Source: Istiophorus platypterus (lineage: Eukaryota > Chordata > Actinopteri > Istiophoriformes > Istiophoridae). From it: 64,000 nt of DNA. Under the pieces are notes generated by a model. The model worked only from the letters and a program-made list of their open reading frames with translations, did not search any database and had not been told where the DNA came from. The DNA lies in NCBI GenBank assembly GCA_016859345.1, contig CM029118.1, positions 32,677,501-32,741,500 on the forward strand. The letters run 5' to 3'. This document shows positions 13,201-25,430 of the stretch, piece after piece. Each line of letters starts with the position of its first letter. The first letter of the stretch is position 1. The position numbers and the translations under genes were made by a program.

Positions 13201-16200
13201 GTGAGCCCAGCTGATGGGAAGAGAAGTGTATGGAGAAGCTCATGATCCACCACATCATCTGCTAGACATGGTGGATGCAAAGATCTGTTATGGGCAGGTA
13301 TAACTGCCAATGCAACCGGGTAACTGGTGTTTATTCATGATGTGGCTGCTGATAGAAGCAGGAGGATGAATTCTGAAGTGTAAAGGACTATACTATCTGC
13401 TCAGGTTCAGCCAAATGCTGCGACACTGATAGGACTATGTTTCACAGTGCAGATGTATAATGAGGCAAACCATATTATGAAAGCAATCCAGAACTTCTCA
13501 TAGCAAAGAAATGGAATATTCTATACTGGCCAAGTCAGTCAACTGACCATAACCCAACTGATCATGTTTTTCATTTGCTGAAACAAAAAATTTAAAAGTC
13601 AGAGCTGGTGGAGTAAAAACCAATGCTAAAAACATATTACTACTTATCGAATCAGAGGCACATCACCTCTCATGAAATAAAGACCACCCCTGCAAATGTT
13701 GGAAGAAATTTCAACATTTCAATGAACCATTAACCTCCGAGGAGAAGGATTAGTCTCTATATCACACATCCATAGCCATATATTTAATTTTAAGAGTGAA
13801 ATCCTTTGACTGAGTTAATTGCTAGCTGATATGCAACATGATTTGTCTGGTTCAGCTCAGCAGGTTACAATAATTGATTGATCACATCTTAGGTTTACTT
13901 TGAAGTAATTCATCAAATTAGCATATTGTAATATAGGGGGAAAACCCAAGTATTTAGAAGATGGGAAATGCTGTGGAAAATGGCTCTGTCAGTCACAATT
14001 AAGGTTAGGAATGTGTGAGGAAAAATAAGGCTTAGGTTTGTAACTACAGTTCTATGAATTTTTCGATGATGTTTAGAGGAAGGCAAGCAGTTCTGCAGGT
14101 TAATTAGCAGGCAGCACTAGGTTTGATAAATAAAATCTGGAATAACATTTTACCTAAAAGAGACTGCACAAAGTTAAAGTTGGTCTAGATACTCTTCAGA
14201 TGGATTCACAGCAACAAAATATTATTCTTTAACATCTTTTTTCATCTTTTTTTTTTAAACAGTGTATTATTCATTGCTAGGCTTCTTGTTAGTATTTTAT
14301 TGCACAAAATTTTTGATTGTTTTTATTTGTGAAGTGTCTCAAACAGTGTCACATAGGGCTGAAAATATTTGAAATTTTTTAATATGAGACCCAACTATAG
14401 GAATGAATACCATAAATTAGACTTTTTTGATAGCCTTGCTGAATATGAAAGTCTTTTTTGCAAACATTCATTCTTCATTTAATAAATTATTAAAACTTGT
14501 TAAATGAGTGTTCAAAATCTATATAATGACTTAAATAACCGTATAAAATCCAGAGCTTAACCTGCAGACAAGTATTAACGGGGTCCAAGCCCTCCATGCA
14601 ATTTGTATGTGGCGGCCCTTCGAGGTGATGCAAGACGGACCTGCAGCACACCCATGCATACTCAGTTTGAGAGTATCGAAGCCATTGGAAAGGGTATTCC
14701 AGAAAGCATGATTAAACTAGTCTGGCATAAATCCCGGACTTGGGGTTGAGTGACCCTTTTGTGACTTACTCCAAGCTTTAGCATAAGTGATCCGACAATC
14801 AGGAGGATCCTCAGTTGCTACGTGTAACAATTTATGCAGATTGGACTTCAAACTAATTTGACTTCAAAAAAGTTGGTTTTGCATATTTTTTTGCTTTGTG
14901 TAAAACGCTCCACCTAGGGGCCAATATGCACAAGTGTGGCACGGCAAACTACTGTCTTGACAGACCTATGTAAAGATACAATATCACTTCTTTCTTACGA
15001 CAAAAAGGTTTTATGTTATAACTTTAGCATTTTTTGGACTATAAAAGTCATGAAAGTAGATTGATGATATGTGCAAATTGTCAAGCAGATCACAAGTTTA
15101 AGCTGAGAGTAGTTCAGTAAAACAATTTTACAACAAAAGTTGGTAAGTTATGCACAGAGCCTCAGTGGACAATGGGAAACTACCAAAACAAGTTTCTGGA
15201 TAATAGGGGTGATTGTTGCAAAACTTCCTGTTTTGGAGGAAAAAAAAATTAGGTATTGAATATTTTGAAAATTTGTGCAAAAAAATGTAAGCTGGAAATG
15301 AGTGCGGCCTATATCACAAGATTCAGCTAAATTCAGGGGAAGCCTACATGTTTTTGAATGTGCAATATATTATGTGGGAGTTTCTGACCAAAACTGGTTA
15401 ACCTGATTAGAGCACCCCCTGCTGGTCAACATGGCTCATTTTGGTGTGTGACGTGTGGACCATTCTATGTCTACCCTGGAAATTTAATTTATAAAACTTT
15501 TCATAATGTACACTGCAGAAGAATTAAAAAAACAAAGCAAAAAAACCCCAAAGGTACTGTAATAAGACTAAGAATCTGAGTAAGCATTGAGAGCTAACTG
15601 TCAGCTCCCTCCAGCTGAGTTATTGTGTCCAAATAAACAGAGATGAGTGCACTGACCAGGGAACCACTGCTCTATCAGAGAGTTGACGTGGTCTGTGATG
15701 AAGGCCATGGCAGAGAAATCTCTCATCTCTGACTGGCAGATAATCTTTATGCCCCCACTTTTCTTCCTCTTCCAGTTGACATCTGATGACTCCACACTGC
15801 AGAGACACACATTCACCACCTCATTTTACTAGAAGTTTAATACCCTTTCAGCATGTCACGGTTCAGCCTGTACCCGTCAGCTGATGTGGAGCAGCAAGAG
15901 CAGCAGGAACCAGTGCTTTGGCTGAGGCAGTTCAACATTGTCTTACCTGTTCAAAATGCCTCTCCTCCCTTTTAAAAGTTACATTTAATTCAGATTTTAT
16001 CTACATTAGAAATATCTCACCCTCAGTGTTATCTTCTCATGTTGTACATTTCACTTTAGAATAAGTTAAATTACTAAGACTGCTGTGATACATTTGGGAT
16101 ATTAGCATTAGCGGAGAACAGTCCTCTATCTACTATGTATTAAAGGTATTTTATCTTCTCTAAGGAAAACGCTGTCTCCCAAAAACTATCAGCAATGAAA

Positions 16201-19200
16201 TAAAAATGCTGCAACTTCAAAATGCAGGTAAAGGTTAAGATTTTCCCAGTAAAGGTGTTAAGACACGCAATACCATTTTTGGTGCATATTTTGAGCAAAT
16301 ATCACATGTACTATTGTTCAAAACCCTCTCAAAAAGTATTTTTTCATAAATCCCCTGTAATGTCCAGGTTTAACTGTGGAACTTACAAACCTACCAACTT
16401 CCAGTAAAGAAGAATGCCCTTAAGTTTACTGAGCACTAGTTCTTACCTGCCTCCATAGGTTCTTGACTCAAGTCTGATGTGTCTATCTAGAGCTGGCTCT
16501 TCTAATTACTACCAACATCCTTCTTCCTCAAGCTCTTACCTGAGATAACCTCCATCAAAAGTGACCAGCAGCCCCTCCTTCCAGTAGATGGTCTGGCTGC
16601 GTCGGACTCTGAAGGTGCTGCAACGGTTCCTCTGCTGGGTTCCAGCAAAACTGTAGATCACAGAGTTCTCCCTGCGCTGGCTTCTGGTGTTTCTTCTGTG
16701 CTCAAAAGACTGCACAAACACAACATTTCAGGCCAAAAATATACAAAGCTGAAAGTGTATAAATGACACATGAATGATGAGAGTCTGCTGGTTTTAGTAC
16801 CTGCAAATCCATCTCTGTGAGGCTGATGAGCATCCTGGCAATGAAGCGCTCCCAAAATCCAGCTGGAACAAAGCTCATTTTGAAAAGGCGTTGTAGGGTA
16901 TTGTTGAACTGCTGGCGGAAGCTGTGGATGTCCATGGCTGGCTTGGGGGGAAGGAGGTGGGGAAGCAGATAGCTATAGAAAGAGGAAAGCAAAAATGAAC
17001 AACAGTTTGAAAATTTGAAAAAAATTGAGGAAATTTAAGGTATGCTTTCTACTTGACAGTAGTAGAAAGACATGTTTATGTTAGTGGGTTGCTTTCATAT
17101 TAGCTTCTACCTTATACATTGAGGTCTCTTAAGTCTTTCCTGTGTGGTAGCTAGTTCGTTGCTATGAGTTTACAAGGGTGATAACTTTCTTCAAGTTAGT
17201 TGCCAGAGTGTTTGTAGGTTTTTGGTTGTCATTTTTATTTGACTGCCAAGTGGTAGCTATGGTTTTCCAGGCAGTTGTTTTGGTTTTAAAAGTTGTTTGC
17301 TAGGGGTACACAGGGTGGTTGCTAGGCAATTGTTATGTGTTATGGTGTTATGGTGGTCAGGGTTGTTGCTTGAGTGTTGCTAGGTTGTTGCTAAGATTTT
17401 TGGGTTGATTTCTGTAGTGATTCTGGCTGTTTGCTAGGGATTGTGAGGGAGGTCAGCATGTTTGCTGCATATTTTGGTGCAAAACTATGGGTTTAGCTAT
17501 GAAATGAAAGAAATCCTAGGATGCAACTTGCTATTCTTGGCTTTCAACCAGAATAGTAATGTGTTTCCTATGTGGAGCATGTATACATAATAAAAATGTC
17601 AAAATGTAGAGGGAATCAGAATGTGTATAAACTAGGTATCAATTTCTATATAGACAATATTTTACCTGTTGTTGGCCACAGGCAGAGCAATCTCAAACTT
17701 GGCTAGAAACTGGAAATACTGTTCCTCTGTCTGCTCGGTAAACCCTGTTCCTACCAACAGCATCTGTACAATAGACATCATCATACAAGGAAGAGGATGT
17801 CAGGAATCATTAACACACAAACAACTCACAAAGCCGAAACTCTTTTTCCTGATATTTCACCTGCTTGTGCATATATATATTTTTTTAATCATTTTCCAGT
17901 TGCTTCCTGAGTCTCACCCGAAGGTCTTCAGCCCGAATGACTCCGTTCCTGGCTACGGAGCGAGAGGACTTGAGATGTATGATCCTCTCCAGGCATTCTG
18001 ATAGCCACACAGGACATAGGAAATAGAGGGTACACAAGCCATGGCTGGTGTCTGTGAAGTGCAGCATGGTCCCTGTCTCTATCAAGAAGCTGATGGCTGG
18101 AGGTGAATACAATGAAAAAAATGAGAAGAACCATTTCTTTATAGTTTCTTATTAAGTCTACAACCAGTTACTTCATTTTGAATTTTAAATTACAGTAATA
18201 AAAGAATGTACCCAAAACCTTAAATCCCACCCCTTCTCTCCTCTCCTGCTTAGGTTAGCCACCATTGAACAAGTACACTATCACAAACCTTCATTACACA
18301 AATTAAAAGGCCGAGTAAGTTAAAAAAAAAGAGTATAAAGCTAATAACTTCCATCACTACACATGGATTTACGAGACCCTCTTTGTCAACCACTAAAATG
18401 TAAAGTAATTACAAATCCTGTCCATTTATTATAATAATTTATTTATAGTAAATATCTTCTTAATGTTAAGAGCAACAGACAAACTTCCTTCCAGCTTTTG
18501 AAAGGGATTTGATGACTGGTCAACAGTGCTAGCAAGTAGGACATTACTCAGGATCATGTTAAAGTGATGTGATCCTTTTTATTTGAGAGTAATGTAAGGG
18601 ATTACAATTAGAAATTCAGTTATAACATTACAATTACAGTAACATTAGGTTTCTTAGAAATTTGGGAGCCAACTTGTCCACTGTCTTAAAGGATTAGAGA
18701 GGGGTTTGACGTGAGTTTGGTTTTTCTCTGTTCAATAGCTATACTGGTCCAGGACATGCTATCTTAGTGCAGTTTGAGGTGGAAGGAAGCGAAAACCCGC
18801 TACCAAAAGAAGAAAAATGTGAATCCAGGTAATTACTGACTATGCTTATTTAAATGTTTTGATTTTCTTGGCTGGCTTGTTAATGTTAGCTATGGGTACA
18901 CAGACATTCAGGAGTCATCTAATTTTGTATAGTGCTGGAGGGTATCTAACTGCGATTCTAAGATGGGGATTTTAGAAGAGCTGTCAGCAGTCACGAAGGC
19001 TAAGCTAGTGGCCTGCTTTTTATACCACAATGTCTTGTCTTCTGTTTGTGAACATGTTAAATGCAAAAGAACATGAGGATGATTAGGAGTTGTTTAAAGA
19101 CACCTTTGATGGAGCTGACAATGAAGTGAGGATAATAATGAGAAAATGTAAAGTATTTGCAGCTGAAGCGTTAATAAAATAATAAAACTCCTTTTTCAGG

Positions 19201-22200
19201 GAGTAATATGCAATGAGTAACTGATTATTTAGTTTTCAACTTATATGCCCAACACTGCCTGTCAATAACAAATATTCACTGGCAACAATTTTCCATACTT
19301 CATATATTGGGGAAAATATGGCTCCCTGTCCCCCACGGCGATTGGGTGCCCGAGTGTTGTCCCTCTTAAGACCAATCAATGACAAGCAGAGGGCACAGGA
19401 TGTTTTTGCAGTGTTTCACCAAAGTAAATGGGAATATTTCTCAAATGAATACTATAAAGACACCTTTGTACGAGGAAATGGTTATAGGTATTTTGAACTA
19501 TTTGACAAGTCTAAGATATAAATATCACATTTCGGATGTTTCCTGTATAAGTCACAGTACCGGTCTTTAGGTCCTCATAGTCTTTGATGTCACTTCTTGG
19601 GTTCTGTTCAATGATGTGGTTCAGCTGGGTATCAGTTAGATATTGGACGTCTCCCTCAGCATCTCGCCGCTGCTTCTCTGCTATCACTGCTTCCTGAAGT
19701 GTCATATAACTCTTGGGGATCTGGCAGAGAATACAATGATAAAAATCTCGCTGTGCTTTAGAATAACAAAGAAGATATTAATTACTTGATAATCATGATC
19801 TAAAGAAGACTTTTGACCATTCAGTTCCAAGACTTACCTTAACAATAACTGCAAAAGTTCCTTCAATGCATTTGTATTTGCCTTTCAGTCACATCTCACA
19901 GCCACAACAATAAGCCATTGCTTGTTGTTGGACTTATTTTTGATACATGAAGACCAGTGTGTTGTTTTTGAATACTTACTGTGGTGTGTTTAAAGAAATA
20001 TTGTACTGAAACTGATATTAAGCATGAAGAGGTCATCAAAGCACCATTGTTTTCAAAAAGCAAGCTTTCACTACACAAACACACAGTGTACACACACATC
20101 ATCGGCCACACTGCCTTACTCACCAGTCTGCCCAGCAATTTAGTGCCACAGCTTGTGCTGCCACTATCTTTCATGGAGAGAGCCACCTGGTAGATCAGTT
20201 TCTTTAGTCCATCCAAACCCTCCAGGGTCTTACAGGACACTTCACTGAGTACCAAGACACACACACAATTGAATACACTCTACACAAGAGATGTTATGTA
20301 AGGCTAGGTACTAGGGACTCTGCTGCACTTCCATGATGCATATGTAAACAATGTTAACAGTTCATTTTATCAATATGAAGAAACAAAAACTAAAATGTAA
20401 TATGTGTGCTTACTGCAGGTGTTTCCAGGTGATGTCAGGGTAGCCACTGGCTCGAGCCCCAGATGGGGATCGGGATAGAGCTAGAATATAAGCTCTCAAC
20501 GTGGCTAGTCTCTCAGTGCGAAACTTGGTATCGATGAGATCCAAATGTGTTCCCACAACCACCACTGCAGAGTTTGGTGCTCGTGCCTGTAATACACAGG
20601 AACTAATGTTTATTGTGTGTGTATTGCATTAAAAAATGATAAGCAAAAGTAGGTAGTAGTAGAAAATGAGTCCAGAATATTTGGACCCTATGAGTGTATC
20701 AGCTATTTGCATCAGCAAAAAGTACAAAAGAGCTGGTTGGAGTGGAACATACTGTAGATTGAATGGTGTTGTGATAATAAATACACTATCAACCAGTGAC
20801 ATTATTGGTCCAATTTCTCTTAAACAATTATGCCATTCACCCAGACATATGGGGACAACAGCTCAGCAAATAAAGAAACCAATTCTAAAGGAAATCATCT
20901 TGTTGTATAGAAGGTAGAGAGTGGGGGAGTGATGAAGACAGTGAGGTGCAGCTGAAAGTGCTGGAAAAGGTTAAAAAAATGTTTTAATGTTTTAGAAATA
21001 ACATGCAATTGTTTAGATGTGTCATTCCTTCACAACTTAATGCTTTTTGATATTGAAACTGATTAAAATTAGTTAAAACACAAACCTAAAAATGCTCAGT
21101 TTTTTTTTCTTTAATGTCTCCATGTGTTGGATCTCATAGCAGGTTCCATTTTAAAAAAATTCATCTAAAAAAAAAAACAAACTCTATTTCATTATGGGAC
21201 TGCATCTTTTAGATGTGTGCAAAAACTGTAAGGTATATGTACAGTATTTAACAAAATTAAGTACACCTCTGTGCAATATCACTAAATGATAAATGTTAAA
21301 TGATTCAAAACTGCATGATCTAATATAATTATACTTTTTTCAAACTGCAGTGTACGGTATTTGAGCTTATGTATAATAAAAAACAAACAAGTCAGTTTAC
21401 TTGTAATGACTACAACAGAAGTGATTACACCTTTAACTTCTAATGGAGGTTAATTGCATGAACAAAGTTAAAAACATGTAAACACGACAGTATTATCAGG
21501 CCTGAGTTGTGTCTAATGCAACATGTCTCAACTTGATAAAGCATGGCCTGAATGAGTAAGAAACCAGATTGTGAGACTTCATAAAGATGAGAGATGACAA
21601 GAGCATCACTAGGCTACTGAACATAAGCTGTAACACAGATCCATCCGTGGTAAGGACGTAAAGGAAGAGCCATACTACCAATAAAAGAAGGGGCAGTGGC
21701 TGTCTTTAAAAAATTATGCCACACCTAATTCACTATTTACACAACATTGTCTTGAAAAAAAAGACAATTAAGTGTTTCTGATTCAGCACAACAACTATCT
21801 ATGCAAATTAGTTTTTCTGACTGATCAGATATTACTGACTAATCAGACAGTGTGAAGGACATTGCATGAAGTCAATCTCTTCTGATGGCATCCAAAAAGA
21901 AAACCATTCCTCACAAAATGGCACAAAACTGCAAGATTAAACCAAAGAACGTGAAAAGACGCCTGCTGAATATTGGCATAATATTCTTTGGTCTGATGAA
22001 ACTATAATAAATTTGTTTGCATCGGATGGGTTCCAGCATGTTTGGCTTATGTTTGGCTTACCTGGAGGAACTATCAAAGTGCTTTAAGAGTGCCAACCAT
22101 TAAACATGGAGGTTAGAGTGTGCAGATATGGGGCTGCATGAGTGGAAAGGAATAGGGGATATGTCATTTATAGATACCACTATGAATGCAAGTTTGGATA

Positions 22201-25200
22201 CACAAATACTGAATGAAAATATGAGGCCCAGTCCAGAGAAGCTTGAAGGGAAAGGATTTTTCAAACATAGGATTTTTTGACTAGGTTGACTTAAACAGAG
22301 CACCCTTGGAGTATTTTTAAGTGAAAGGTTTGGCAAAGAAAAAGCCCTCCAGCAAAGAGCAGCTGAAATGAATCATCTGTGAGGGACAGCAGAACATCCC
22401 CCCACAGATTTGTGCAAGACTGGTATTACCCAGGAAGCCCAGGAAGATCAAGTCAGTCATCAAAATAAGGTGGAAATACAAAATATTAAAAAAAAAACGA
22501 AAAAAACGAAAAAAGGACTCGGACCAATGAAGGGTGTTGGTGTTTTTTCAGTCGGATCTTTAATATGGATCTTTCATTACAGTTTAATTTGTGAAACATT
22601 TTTTTTGAAAATAATTGGCTTCATTTTTCTTGGGCTGAAAACAGATAAAAGTGTAATAAATGGACAGGATTTGTAATTACTTTACATTTTAGTGGTTGAC
22701 AAAGAGGTTCTAGTACATCCATGTGTAGAAATGGAAGTTATTAGCTTTATACTCTTTTTTTAACTTACTCTGCCTTTTAATTTTTGTAATGAAGGTTTGT
22801 GATAGTGTGCTTGTTCAATGGTGGCTAACCTAAGCAGGAGAGGAGAGAAGGGGTGGGATTTAAGGTTTTGGGTACATTCTTTTATTACTGTAATTTAATA
22901 TATATGCCATTCAGCCACAACATTAAAACCAGTGACAAGTGATGTGAATAACACTGATTATCTGGTTATAATGGGACCTTTGAAGGAATGAGATATATTA
23001 GGCCTAAAGTAAATACTCAAAATTTGAAGGTGATGTGTTGGCAGCAGGAAAAACGGGCAAGTGCAAGGATCTGAGCAACTTTGATTTTAGCCTAATTATG
23101 ATGGCTATATGACTTGGTTAGAGCATCTCCAAAATGGCAGGTCTTGTGGGATGTTTTGGATATGCACTGGTCACTATCTACCGAAAGGGGCCAACCAACC
23201 AGCCAGTGGACTATCAACGGGGTCATGGGTGTAATTGATACTTATTCACACTCTGGCTGGCCAGTGTGGTCCAATCCCACAAAAGAGCTACTGTAGCACA
23301 AATTACTGAAAATCTTAATTCTGGCAATAACAGAAAGCTGTCAGATAACCCAGTACACTGTAGCTTCCTATATATGGGGTTGTTTAGCTAAAGATCAGTC
23401 AAAGTGCCCATGCTGACCCCTGACCACCATCAAAAGTTCCTACAATGGGTATGTGAGTGTCAGAACTGGACCATGGAGTAAGAGAAGATAGGCAGGTCTG
23501 ATTAATCAGGTTTTCTTTTATATCATGTGGATGGCTTGGCATGCCTGGGGACGAGACCGCACCAGGATGCATTATGAGAAAAAGGCAAGCCAGTGAAGGC
23601 AGTGTGATGCTCTGGCAATGTTCTAGTGGGAAACTTTGGGTCCAGGCATTCATGTGGATGTTACTATGACATGTACCACATACCTAAACAATGTTGCACA
23701 ACAAGTATACCCTTTCATGGCAAAGGTCTCTCAGCTGGATAATGTGCCCTGCCATACTGCAAAAAATGTTCAGGAATGGTTTGAGGACCATGACAAAGAA
23801 TTCAAGGTGTTGAGTTGGCCTCAAAATTCTGTGAGTTTTTCTGGAAGAACAAGTCTAATCCATGGAAGCCCCACCTCGCAATCTACAGGAGTTAAAGGAT
23901 GTGATGCTAATGTCTCTGTGCCTGATACCATGGGACACCTTCAGAAGTCTTGCGGTGTCCATGTTAAGATGTGTCAGAGCTGTTTTGGTGACACAAAGGG
24001 GACCTACAAAATACAGTCCTTGTTTAAATTATTGTAGCTGTCTAGAGGCTTCTTGCACCTGTGTTTTGGTTTCCACCACTCCTCCACTGCTATGCATTCA
24101 AACTCATTTAAGTCAGCAGGAGTCCCTTTTGCACTGGCACAATCTAAAGCATATATAAAGCAGCACAAAAGAATGGTTGAATAGAAAAATATAGACTTTT
24201 TGGAAGCTGGCCAGCAAGGAGTCCTGAACTAAATCCCATTGAAAACCTTTTTTAGGAAGCTGAAAGTCTTTCTCCTGTAAATCCAGGGTTTTCATGTGCA
24301 CACAGCAGCAAGTATCCCATTATTAAGCGTTTGACAGAGGGAGATAAAAAAAACATTCATGGACAGAGAAAGTAATGTATGGTAATGACTGTCTCTACTA
24401 AATCTTTCAGTTTTTTTAAAATCAAAACAATAATTTGCATCCACTTTTAAAATATCATTATATCAAGGGCAGCCTGTAAATACTTGCTGCAGGCAAGCGT
24501 ATGTTGTGTGAAATGGAGTCAGAGGAAAGTACATGGCCTCTGATGCCTGAAGCAATGTGTTCTGAAGCAATATTTATAGTTTAGAATTGGATACTCAACT
24601 TACTGGTTGGAGCAGTGGCTGTGCTGTAAATCTTATAGACGCAAGAGTATGAAAAATTTACTGTTTGCAATCTCTTTTCATGCATCTCATAAGCCTGCAA
24701 TTGATAGTTTGGCATTAGTTTTTCTCTAATACATATTTTGTGATGTACTTCTACCAGAAGCAATTTATTTTTTGGTTTCCAATATATGAAATTTTCAGAT
24801 TTAGGGTAATTTTTGAATCTAATTGACTATTCCTCTCTGAGCACACAATCAAACATGATAAACTGATAATTGTGTTACTCCTTAATTGACTGTGGTGTGG
24901 CTTAATAAATATCTTATTCTTTACTTTTAGTGGAGAACTTCTTTTATTCCTAAGGTGACTCTCTAGAACGTTCTTGAGTGTAATTTTCAGGATGTTTATA
25001 AATAGGGGTCCTGACCAGCAGTCTGCAGGTGATGTAGGTCCAAAGTTCAGGACCTACATCAGGACCTAGCTCAGGATCAAAATTGGGCTGGAAGAAAAAC
25101 TGACAGGATTGTGTGAAAATAAGATTTGCAATGACAAAACTCAAACAAAAAATTATAACATTCCTTCTGGTCACCCACTAAAACAAATCCAGGTGTAACT

Positions 25201-25350
25201 AATAATATAAACTGACCACACAACTGGAAACACAAAAGACCTGTCTACATTCAGCACTGATCACTGTCTGGTGAACACAGTTACACCCTTTATTCTCTGA
25301 CCCACTCACACTTAAGTAAAACTGGAAACAGGTTCTCAGTGAGTCGGCTG

Positions 25351-25430
<80 letters not shown>

